Origin: Candidatus Uhrbacteria bacterium
Lineage (GTDB): Bacteria > Patescibacteriota > Patescibacteriia > UBA9934 > GWF2-40-263
Length of the DNA stretch: 8,303 bases
Assembly (NCBI GenBank): GCA_023246275.1
Contig: JAHFIS010000029.1
Location: forward strand, 1 to 8,303
Direction: 5' to 3'
Below, piece by piece: positions 1 through 5,136 of this stretch (position 1 is its first letter; every line of letters begins with the position of its first letter). Both the position numbers and the translations under genes were made by a program. The notes beneath the pieces were generated by a model. The model searched no databases, was not told where the DNA came from, and saw only the letters and a list, made by a program, of their open reading frames with translations.

Positions 1-432
1 AACGAGTGGACCGCGTCGCGCCTGACGTTGTCGGGCGACGAGATGACGAACCTCTCTGACGTTTCGGTCGACATCGTCGGCGTCGTTGGAACGTGGGTCT
101 TTGCTGAGTCGCACGGCGGCATTGAGGGTGGCGCCGGAGCATTTGTTTACGGACCGACCGGCTGGCATCCGCTGAACGTGTGGGAAACGGTCAAGGCAAC
201 CTTCCCGGACACGATGGAGCCGCCGTTCTCGATTCGCCTCGCGACGGAAGGAAAAGGAGAGTTGCTCGTGACGGAACAGAACGCCATTGGCGGTCCGGCG
301 TACAGCGAATCTCCGGAGTCGCTGCGTCTGGAGCGGTTGGAGAGCCGCATGCGCTACGTCCTGCGCATCGCCGGAGACGCAGGAGGCGAGCCGACGTTCG
401 AGATCGTTCGGACGGAAACGATTCCGCGCTAG
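1..432 (+). CDS. Unrecognised protein, 3' part of a gene (5' end outside window)
   Basis: The frame is open from base 1, and the codons before the TTG at 28 (reading NEWTASRLT) are in frame without a stop, so this is most likely the C-terminal 143 residues of a longer protein rather than a gene starting at 28. It ends in TAG at 430-432. The visible part is acidic and soluble-looking, has no membrane segment or cysteine, and alternates hydrophobic stretches (VDIVGVVGTWVF, ELLVTEQNAIGG, YVLRIAGDAGG), which suggests a beta-rich fold. I recognise no family and assign no function. The aldo/keto reductase starts one base after the stop, so the two are probably one transcriptional unit with coupled translation. 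Confidence 0.75.
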   Translation, partial: NEWTASRLTLSGDEMTNLSDVSVDIVGVVGTWVFAESHGGIEGGAGAFVYGPTGWHPLNVWETVKATFPDTMEPPFSIRLATEGKGELLVTEQNAIGGPAYSESPESLRLERLESRMRYVLRIAGDAGGEPTFEIVRTETIPR

Positions 433-433
433 T

Positions 434-1246
434 ATGAACGACGCCCTCTCGATCTCGTCCGTCGCGACGCTGAACTCCGGAATGACGATGCCGCTCCTCG
501 GCCTTGGCGTCTACCAGATTTCAAGCGGACAACCGACCGTTCAGGCCGTCCTCTGGGCGCTTGAGGCGGGATATCGTCACATTGATACCGCGTCGTTCTA
601 TGGGAATGAGGCGGACGTCGGCGTCGCGATCCGGACGTCGGGGATCCCGCGGTCGGAAATCTTCGTGACGACCAAGCTGTGGCCGACGGATTACTTTCGC
701 GCCGAGGCGGCGTGTCGCGACAGCCTGTCGAAACTCGGGCTCGACTATCTCGACCTGTATCTCCTGCATTGGCCGTCTCCCATCGGCAAGAAGCAGGCGT
801 GGCTTGCTCTCGAGAAGCTGTATCGCACCGGAACGTGCCGGGCGATCGGCGTCAGTAATTTCACGACGGCGCAGATCGACGCGCTCGGGAAATCGTCGGC
901 GGTCGTTCCCGCGGTCAACCAAGTCGAGTTCAGCCCGTTTCGATTCCAAAAGACGCTTCTCGACGACTGCCGGTCGCGCGGAATCCAGCTCGAGGCGTAC
1001 AGCCCTCTTACCCGCGGCAAACGTCTTCTCGACCCGCGCATCACGGCGATCGCGGAGTCGCACGGCAAATCGAACGCCCAGGTTCTCATCCGCTGGTCGC
1101 TCCAGCGCGGCCTGGTCGTCATTCCAAAGTCGGCGTCGCAGAAGCGAATCGTAGAGAATGCGAACGTCTTTGACTTCGCCCTGTCGGACGCGGATATGGC
1201 GAATCTAGACGCGCTCCACGAGAACTATCATGCGCTGTTCAAATAA
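434..1246 (+). CDS. Aldo/keto reductase (NADPH-dependent oxidoreductase)
   Basis: A 270-aa cytoplasmic aldo/keto reductase, close to the usual family length, predicted to reduce carbonyl substrates with NADPH. All four catalytic-tetrad residues are visible: Asp51 (HIDTA), Tyr56 (FYGNE), Lys81 (TTKLW) and His112 (LLHWP). Further family blocks are GVSNF (139-143), NQVEFSP (162-168), AYSPL (188-192) and the NADP-phosphate-binding IPKS at 230-233 with Arg238. The frame stays open upstream to about 287, but homology begins at the ATG at 434 and the longer version would overlap the preceding gene by about 145 nt, so 434 is chosen. No clear Shine-Dalgarno is visible; translation is probably coupled to the upstream gene. 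Substrate cannot be told from sequence; closest in style to 2,5-diketo-gluconate-reductase-like AKRs. Confidence 0.95.
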   Translation: MNDALSISSVATLNSGMTMPLLGLGVYQISSGQPTVQAVLWALEAGYRHIDTASFYGNEADVGVAIRTSGIPRSEIFVTTKLWPTDYFRAEAACRDSLSKLGLDYLDLYLLHWPSPIGKKQAWLALEKLYRTGTCRAIGVSNFTTAQIDALGKSSAVVPAVNQVEFSPFRFQKTLLDDCRSRGIQLEAYSPLTRGKRLLDPRITAIAESHGKSNAQVLIRWSLQRGLVVIPKSASQKRIVENANVFDFALSDADMANLDALHENYHALFK

Positions 1247-1248
1247 GA

Positions 1249-1276
1249 AAGATCCTCCGAACGTTCGGAGGATCTT
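1249..1276. terminator. Bidirectional terminator between convergent genes
   Basis: A perfect 28-nt palindrome: arms 1249-1262 and 1263-1276 are exact reverse complements (core AAGATCCTCCGAAC). It lies between the stop of the aldo/keto reductase (1244-1246) and the stop of the minus-strand pseudouridine synthase (1277-1279). On the minus strand it is followed by TTTCTTATTT, a fair U-tract; on the plus strand the following bases are less U-rich, so termination is probably stronger for the minus-strand gene. Confidence 0.85.
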
Positions 1277-1969
1277 CTAACCTTTCTTCAGTTCCTTCAC
1301 CTCGTCGTCCGTCAGCTCGCGCGTCTTTCCAAGCTGGAGCAGGCCGAGCCTCACCGTTCCGACGCGGACGCGGACGAGCTTCTGGACGGTGTAGCCGAAC
1401 GCGTCGCACATGCGGCGGATGCGCTTGTTGTCGCCCTCGTTCTGGATGAGAGTGAACCCGCGCGGGCTCCTGCGACGGATAATCGCCGGTGGCGTCCTCT
1501 CTCCGTCGATGTCGACTCCCTCCGCCAGCTTGAGCAAGTGGGCGTCGGTAATCGACTTGTCCACGACGACCTCGTACTCGTGGTCGTTCTGGTAGCGCGG
1601 GTGGGTGAGCCTCAGCGCGAGGTCGCCGACGTTCGTGAACAGGAGGAGGCCGGAGGTGTTGACGTCGAGGCGACCGATGGGAAACAGACGGTCCTTCTTC
1701 GGAACCAGCTCCATGACCGAGTGTTCCTTGAGTCGCCAGTCCGTGGTGACCTTGGCGCCGACCGGCTTGTTCAGCATCAGATAGATTTTTTTCGGGGCGA
1801 CCCGGCGCATCTTTCCCACCACGCGCACGCGGTCGGTTTCCTCGGCCTTGTCGCCGAGCCCGGCGCGCTTGCCATTGATAAAAACGGACCCCGCAATGAT
1901 GAGGGCGTCCGCCTCTCGGCGCGAGCAATAGCCGTGGTCGGCCAGGTATTTGTTGATGCGGGTCGGCAT
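1277..1969 (-). CDS. rRNA pseudouridine synthase, RsuA/RluB/RluE/RluF family
   Basis: A 230-aa enzyme that isomerises a specific uridine in rRNA to pseudouridine. An N-terminal S4 RNA-binding domain (about residues 1-48: RINKYLADHGYCSRREAD, then INGK) is followed by the catalytic domain with LNKPVG (66-71), the signature GRLDVNTSG with catalytic Asp102, HEYEV, and NKRIRRMCDAFGY near the C terminus. Length and motifs fit the family; whether it is RluB-like (23S) or RsuA-like (16S) cannot be decided. The ATG at 1969 is preferred over the in-frame ATG at 1990 because S4 homology starts there and an extended -10 box lies 7 nt upstream, leaving no room for the longer version. No Shine-Dalgarno is visible. 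It follows the terminator of the membrane-protein gene and ends at a shared terminator, so it is probably monocistronic. Confidence 0.93.
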   Translation of the reverse strand: MPTRINKYLADHGYCSRREADALIIAGSVFINGKRAGLGDKAEETDRVRVVGKMRRVAPKKIYLMLNKPVGAKVTTDWRLKEHSVMELVPKKDRLFPIGRLDVNTSGLLLFTNVGDLALRLTHPRYQNDHEYEVVVDKSITDAHLLKLAEGVDIDGERTPPAIIRRRSPRGFTLIQNEGDNKRIRRMCDAFGYTVQKLVRVRVGTVRLGLLQLGKTRELTDDEVKELKKG

Positions 1970-1976
1970 GAAGGGG

Positions 1977-1985
1977 AGGATAGCA
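1977..1985 (-). promoter_or_regulatory. Candidate extended -10 promoter for the pseudouridine synthase, leaderless-type
   Basis: The minus strand reads TGCTATCCT (TGnTATAAT-like) and only 7 nt separate it from the ATG at 1969, so transcription would start at or next to the start codon. No good -35 is visible; the bases at that distance belong to the upstream terminator. Without this promoter the gene would depend on read-through of that terminator. Confidence 0.45.
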
Positions 1986-1995
1986 CGCATGGAAC

Positions 1996-2030
1996 AAAAA
2001 AGCCACCCCTCGACGGTCGAGTTGGGTGGC
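1996..2030 (-). terminator. Rho-independent terminator of the 414-aa membrane-protein gene
   Basis: The outer stem 2002-2008/2024-2030 (GCCACCC with GGGTGGC) continues as an inner stem 2009-2014/2016-2021 after a two-base bulge. On the minus strand it is followed by six T (2001-1996). It lies just 5 nt past the TAG of the gene at 2036. Confidence 0.9.
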
Positions 2031-2035
2031 AGCGG

Positions 2036-3280
2036 CTACAGGGCCGTGAGGTTGGTTGCCGTGAAGCAGTACTTCTGCGGGCCCGCCGTGATCTTCTCCC
2101 ACTTGCCGACCTTGTAGGACAGGTCGCCCTTGGTCACCATGCGGCTGTCGTCGCTCGACGTGATCGGGAATCCGTCGGCGGGATCGAGGTTGCCCCAGGA
2201 GAAGTCGCCCACGCAGGCGGGCTTCTTTCCCGTGGCAGAGACCACGAGCGACTCGGGGATCGCGGGTTTCGCGGGGACGACGGCCGCGACGGTCGGCTTG
2301 GCGACGGTCGGCTTGGCGACGGTCGCGGCGGCGACGGGGGCCGTCGCGACGGGCTTGCCCTCCGAAGCCGTGGCGGAGGAGGGCTCGTCGGCCTCGTAGC
2401 CCGTCGTCGGATTGGACGCGATGGCGGCGGACGGAGCGGAGGCCGTCGGTTCCGCGGGCGGGGCGTCCTCCGGGGGCGTCGGAACCTCGGCAGGTCGCGC
2501 GGGCGCTTCGGACGGGGCCGCGTCGGCGACCGGCCCGGCGGGATCGACCTCGGCGCTCGGAAGCGTCGTGGCGATGACGGCGGGTTCGGTCGTCGCGGAC
2601 GGGGTGGCCGGGTTGTGGTAGTTGAACTCGACCAGCATGGCGAGCGTGACGACGATCCCGAGCGCGATGGCCGGGTATGTCATCCGGCTCGTCGACGTGG
2701 TCGCGTTGGCGGGAGGAGGGGGAGAGCCGGGGTTGGGATTGGTCATGTCGATTCCTCTGGGGGTTGTGCCGCGCGGGCCGGCGATGGCGTTGACGAGGGT
2801 GGCGTGTCTGGTTTCGTGCGGGGTTGGCGAGGGTACGATCGGTACCTCGTCGGTTTCCTCGACCGGTTCGACCGGAGTTGGAATCAGCGTGACTTCCGAG
2901 ATTGTTCCCGGGAGAAGTCCCTGGATCTCGTCCTCGTCATCCTCCTCCTCATATTCCGGTTCGGGTACGGGGGTGATGTCATCGTACCCCTTGAACGCGG
3001 CACCGGCGAACGGCTTTTCGCTCGCGGGAGGGACGGCGGTCGGCGACGCGCTGGCGGCGGCCGAACCGATTTGGTCCCCCGTAATCGTCGCTTTTCCGGG
3101 TGGCTCCGTCGGCGGATCGTCGGCGCTTTCCTCTTCCGGAGGATCGGGAATGACGACGGGTTCCAAGTCGACCGGCGGCGGGTCCGGAAGCGTGATTGAC
3201 GGTTCCGACACGACCGGATCCTTGACGGGCGGAACGGTAGGAACGGCCTTCCGCCGTTTCCCGCGTGGTTTTGTGGCCAT
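2036..3280 (-). CDS. Pro/Ala/Thr-rich single-span membrane protein, unknown function
   Basis: A 414-aa low-complexity protein that I do not assign to a family. Order of parts: a short basic N terminus (MATKPRGKRRK); a Pro/Glu-rich stretch of about 165 residues containing the acidic run YEEEDDEDE; one hydrophobic segment at about 203-219 (PAIALGIVVTLAMLVEF) preceded by Arg199; a Pro/Ala/Thr-rich linker with the repeat VAKPT; and a C-terminal domain of about 60 residues with Cys356 and Cys405 that could form a disulfide outside the cell. N-inside topology is inferred from the flanking charge. The start at 3280 is set by AGGAGG 3 nt upstream (3284-3289); in-frame codons further upstream lie between promoter and SD. 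The gene has its own promoter and terminator. A second ATG at 2746 (residue 179) has an SD-like AGAGG 7 nt upstream. It could act as a surface or envelope tether, but that is speculation. Confidence 0.8.
   Translation of the reverse strand: MATKPRGKRRKAVPTVPPVKDPVVSEPSITLPDPPPVDLEPVVIPDPPEEESADDPPTEPPGKATITGDQIGSAAASASPTAVPPASEKPFAGAAFKGYDDITPVPEPEYEEEDDEDEIQGLLPGTISEVTLIPTPVEPVEETDEVPIVPSPTPHETRHATLVNAIAGPRGTTPRGIDMTNPNPGSPPPPANATTSTSRMTYPAIALGIVVTLAMLVEFNYHNPATPSATTEPAVIATTLPSAEVDPAGPVADAAPSEAPARPAEVPTPPEDAPPAEPTASAPSAAIASNPTTGYEADEPSSATASEGKPVATAPVAAATVAKPTVAKPTVAAVVPAKPAIPESLVVSATGKKPACVGDFSWGNLDPADGFPITSSDDSRMVTKGDLSYKVGKWEKITAGPQKYCFTATNLTAL
2286..2325 (+). repeat. Short tandem repeat of 15 bp inside the membrane-protein gene
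   Basis: The unit GCGACGGTCGGCTTG occurs at 2286-2300 and 2301-2315, with a partial third copy at 2316-2325. On the coding strand it produces the VAKPT repeats in the Pro/Ala-rich linker, a natural site for length variation by slippage. Confidence 0.8.
2754..2758 (-). promoter_or_regulatory. Internal Shine-Dalgarno-like site before an in-frame ATG
   Basis: The minus strand reads AGAGG, then 7 nt, then the ATG at 2746, in frame with the 414-aa protein. Its spacing is better than that of the annotated start. Initiation here would give a 236-aa product that keeps the membrane segment and C-terminal domain but lacks the acidic N-terminal region. Confidence 0.35.
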
Positions 3281-3283
3281 TTG

Positions 3284-3289
3284 CCTCCT
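3284..3289 (-). promoter_or_regulatory. Shine-Dalgarno AGGAGG fixing the start of the 414-aa protein
   Basis: AGGAGG on the minus strand with 3 nt before the ATG at 3280. It is the only consensus-length Shine-Dalgarno sequence at a gene start in this window. Confidence 0.85.
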
Positions 3290-3336
3290 TTTGGTAAATT
3301 TCCACCGGACGCGGCATGTGTCAGGCGGATGAGGAC

Positions 3337-3363
3337 AATATAACAAAAACGCCGGTCCGTCAA
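3337..3363 (-). promoter_or_regulatory. Promoter of the 414-aa membrane-protein gene, nested in the rplT terminator
   Basis: The -35 TTGACG (3363-3358) lies in the loop and inner stem of the rplT terminator. The -10 is TATATT (3342-3337) with a 15-nt spacer, or TATTGT (3340-3335) with a 17-nt spacer, directly behind the terminator T-run. The leader to the ATG at 3280 would be about 50 nt. Confidence 0.6.
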
Positions 3364-3380
3364 GCGACGAGCCGGCGTTT
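3345..3380 (-). terminator. Rho-independent terminator of rpmI-rplT
   Basis: A 9-bp stem of AAACGCCGG (3347-3355) with CCGGCGTTT (3372-3380), plus a 4-bp inner stem (3358-3361/3366-3369) in the loop. On the minus strand five T follow (3349-3345). It lies 5 nt past the rplT stop codon. Confidence 0.9.
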
Positions 3381-3385
3381 GCCGT

Positions 3386-3733
3386 TTATTTCTTGACCTG
3401 GGCGACGATGGCCTGGAACACGGCCGGATGGTCCTTGGCGATGGTGGAGAGGATCTTGCGATCGACTTCGACTCCGGCCTTGTGGACCGCGTCCATGAAA
3501 CGGCTGTAGCTGAGGCCGAGCGGGCGGACCGCGGCGTTCAGCCGAACCTGCCAGAGCGAGCGCATCACGCGCTTCTTGGCGCGGCGGTCGCGGAAGGCAT
3601 AGGCGCCGGCCTTGAGCTCGGCGGTGCGGGCAAGCTTGATCTTGGATTTGCGACCCCACATCATGCCCTTCGTCTTCTTCAGAAGACTCTTGCGGCGCTT
3701 GACGTGTTGTACGCCTCGTTTGACACGTGGCAT
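3386..3733 (-). CDS. rplT: 50S ribosomal protein L20
   Basis: A 115-aa basic protein of normal L20 length; binds 23S rRNA early in 50S assembly and in several bacteria represses its own operon. Recognised from MPRVKRGVQHVKRRKSLLKKTKG at the N terminus, then AYAFRDRRAKKRVMRSLWQVRLNAA, LGLSYSRFM and the C-terminal block GVEVDRKILSTIAKDHPAVF. It starts 7 nt after the rpmI stop with only a weak purine stretch (TAAGAA) before the ATG, so translation is probably coupled to rpmI. It is the last gene of the cluster and is followed at once by a terminator. Nothing is missing or altered in the family blocks that I can see. Confidence 0.98.
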   Translation of the reverse strand: MPRVKRGVQHVKRRKSLLKKTKGMMWGRKSKIKLARTAELKAGAYAFRDRRAKKRVMRSLWQVRLNAAVRPLGLSYSRFMDAVHKAGVEVDRKILSTIAKDHPAVFQAIVAQVKK

Positions 3734-3740
3734 AGAATTC

Positions 3741-3941
3741 TTATTTCGTCCCCGGAATCAGGGTCTTAATGGCGCGGGTGTGGGCCGGGGAAAGCGACTG
3801 GTCACGGCGCTTCTTGCGCGTGATCTTTCCCGAGACGCGGCTGTTGTAGTGGTTCTGGCCGCTGCGTCGCTTCAGCACCTTTCCCGTGGGAGAGATCTTG
3901 ACGCGCTTCGTGAGGGCCTTGTGAGGCTTGAGTTTGGGCAT
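3741..3941 (-). CDS. rpmI: 50S ribosomal protein L35
   Basis: A 66-aa, strongly basic protein typical of L35: MPKLKPHKALTKRVKISPTGK at the N terminus, then KRRSGQNHYNSRVSGK and KKRRDQSL. It is a 50S component located near L20 and 23S rRNA. It lies between infC and rplT in the widely conserved order infC-rpmI-rplT. It has its own promoter overlapping the end of infC, giving a predicted leader of only about 17 nt, with no good Shine-Dalgarno (a lone GGA about 16 nt upstream). The leader is too short to hold a pseudoknot-type L20 repression site like that known in E. coli. Confidence 0.98.
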   Translation of the reverse strand: MPKLKPHKALTKRVKISPTGKVLKRRSGQNHYNSRVSGKITRKKRRDQSLSPAHTRAIKTLIPGTK

Positions 3942-3964
3942 ATTCGAAAATTTCTATCCGCCGG

Positions 3965-3993
3965 AGTGTACATTTTTCGTTAAATCCTGTCAA
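3965..3993 (-). promoter_or_regulatory. Sigma70-type promoter of rpmI-rplT
   Basis: A perfect -35 TTGACA (3993-3988), a 17-nt spacer and a -10 TACACT (3970-3965). The -35 contains the TGA stop codon of infC (3992-3990). Transcription would start near 3958, giving an mRNA with L35 and L20 but without IF3. Confidence 0.75.
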
Positions 3994-4541
3994 CCTCGGG
4001 CCAGAACCATCGTAATCGTGCCTCCCATGACCTGGAGCGGGGCCTCGATGCGGATCGGGAAGTCGGCCTTCATCATCTCCACGAACTTGTTGACGACCGC
4101 CTTTGCCAGGTCCACGTGGGCCTTTTCGCGGCCGCGGAGGCGAAGCTCGATCTTGATCTTGTCGCCGCGCTCGAAAAACTTCTTGGCCTGCTGCCGGCGA
4201 ATCTCGAGGTCGCCCACGCCGATGCGCAGCGACAGGCGGATTCCCTTGATCTCCACCTCGTGCGACTGGGCCTTTTGTTTGCGCACCTCCTTTTCCTTCT
4301 GGTACTTGAAGTGCCCGAAGTCCAGGATCTTGCACACTGGCGGCTCCGCCTTCGGCGAAACCTCCACCAAGTCGAGCTCGCGCTCGCGCGCCAGCGCCAT
4401 GGCCTGCGACGTCGGGATGACCCCAAGCTGCACGTCCTTGTCGTCGATCACCCGAATTTCCGGGTTGTCGATCTGCTCGTTGATCCGAAAGGTCGGAATG
4501 TTGAGCTTCGGCTTCTGATGGCGGTGGCGATGAATGCGCAT
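3990..4541 (-). CDS. infC: Translation initiation factor IF-3
   Basis: A 183-aa IF3 of normal length. It binds the 30S subunit, keeps it apart from 50S and checks start-codon/initiator-tRNA pairing. N domain: PTFRINEQIDNPEIRVIDDKDVQLGV, ALARERELDLVEVSPKAEPPVCKILDFGHFKYQKEK; linker rich in Lys; C domain: KGIRLSLRIGVGDLEIRRQQAKKFFERGDKIKI and the terminal PLQVMGGTITMVLA. The start is the ATG at 4541. A TTG two codons upstream (4547) is in frame but not needed. No Shine-Dalgarno is visible, and the predicted promoter leaves a leader of only about 4 nt. It is the first gene of infC-rpmI-rplT. The start codon is ordinary ATG, unlike the AUU that mediates IF3 autocontrol in E. coli. Confidence 0.98.
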   Translation of the reverse strand: MRIHRHRHQKPKLNIPTFRINEQIDNPEIRVIDDKDVQLGVIPTSQAMALARERELDLVEVSPKAEPPVCKILDFGHFKYQKEKEVRKQKAQSHEVEIKGIRLSLRIGVGDLEIRRQQAKKFFERGDKIKIELRLRGREKAHVDLAKAVVNKFVEMMKADFPIRIEAPLQVMGGTITMVLARG

Positions 4542-4552
4542 AGTCAAGCAGG

Positions 4553-4581
4553 ATAGTAGCGGAGTTGAGGGGAAAAGGCAA
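4553..4581 (-). promoter_or_regulatory. Promoter of infC giving a near-leaderless mRNA
   Basis: A -35 TTGCCT (4581-4576), a 17-nt spacer and a -10 TACTAT (4558-4553). The expected start of transcription is near 4545, about 4 nt before the ATG at 4541. An alternative -10 TATCCT (4555-4550) would put the start on the ATG itself. It lies directly behind the terminator of the 150-aa orphan gene. Confidence 0.6.
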
Positions 4582-4592
4582 GAGAAGGGGAT

Positions 4593-4616
4593 AAAAAAAG
4601 ATCCTCGGGGAGGATC
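4593..4616 (-). terminator. Rho-independent terminator of the 150-aa orphan gene
   Basis: The stem GATCCTC (4600-4606) / GAGGATC (4610-4616) has a 3-nt loop and is followed on the minus strand by seven T (4599-4593). The stem overlaps the gene's own TGA stop codon at 4617-4615. Confidence 0.9.
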
Positions 4617-5067
4617 AGGTCGGAAGCCGTCCGATGACGTGGAGGGCGAGGCGCTCGCGGTTGCAGCCCATGGGAGCGAGGCGCGGCGGGACGTCGCGCA
4701 TCCAGGACCCGAGGTCGCCGGCGTCCGCGTCGAGGATCAAAAACAGGATCTTGCCGATCTCGAACGCGTTGCCAGGAGGCGTGCGAAATCCGAGGAGCGC
4801 GGAGGTGAGCGACGCGACGGATCCCTTGAGTTCCCCGTGCGCGCCGATGACGTCGATCTGCCCCGTGAGGATCTTCGTGCGAACGCTGCCTCGCTTGGTC
4901 TCGGACCACCCCGCGATCTGGCGGCGCGCGGCCGTGACAAGCAGGGTCGGGTCCTCGTGGCCGAATCCGGAGGCGATCGCCCCGAGGAGGACGTTCTGTC
5001 CCTCCAAGGACGCGACGAACGAACGGATGTGGTCCGAACTGAATTCTGATCTGGTCGCAGCTGGCAT
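4615..5067 (-). CDS. Orphan soluble protein, unknown function
   Basis: A 150-aa protein I do not recognise. It has no signal peptide or membrane segment, and one cysteine (in MGCNRE). It reads as a mixed alpha/beta domain: an N-terminal helix-like stretch (SSDHIRSFVASLEGQNVLLGAIASGFG), basic TAARRQIAGWSETKRGSVRTKI, a middle part LTGQIDVIGAHGELKGSVASLTSALLGF, and a C-terminal EIGKILFLILDADAGDLGSWM. The coding case rests on a consensus promoter (5116-5088), an SD-like GGAGA 8 nt before the ATG at 5067, and a strong terminator at its stop. It starts 69 nt after the lipoprotein gene with no terminator between, so partial co-transcription is possible. No catalytic motif is evident. Confidence 0.8.
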   Translation of the reverse strand: MPAATRSEFSSDHIRSFVASLEGQNVLLGAIASGFGHEDPTLLVTAARRQIAGWSETKRGSVRTKILTGQIDVIGAHGELKGSVASLTSALLGFRTPPGNAFEIGKILFLILDADAGDLGSWMRDVPPRLAPMGCNRERLALHVIGRLPT

Positions 5068-5087
5068 TGAAAGAATCTCCGTCGGGA

Positions 5088-5116
5088 AAGATAAGCGCGA
5101 TCGCTTCGTTTGTCAA
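5088..5116 (-). promoter_or_regulatory. Sigma70-type promoter of the 150-aa orphan gene
   Basis: A perfect -35 TTGACA (5116-5111), a 17-nt spacer and a -10 TATCTT (5093-5088). The predicted start of transcription is near 5081, just ahead of GGAGA and 8 nt more to the ATG at 5067. The leader is therefore short but carries a Shine-Dalgarno. Confidence 0.75.
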
Positions 5117-5136
5117 CGCGCGCATCGCGACGGTCC

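Noticed and set aside
287..433. Upstream extension of the aldo/keto reductase to 287
   Set aside because: Those residues have no family similarity and overlap the preceding gene; the fold starts at the ATG at 434.
1538..3199. Long plus-strand frame (553 codons) opposite the membrane-protein and pseudouridine-synthase genes
   Set aside because: Its Gly/Arg/Asp-rich low-complexity product is the shadow of GC-rich codons on the other strand, whose genes have family motifs, promoter, SD and terminators.
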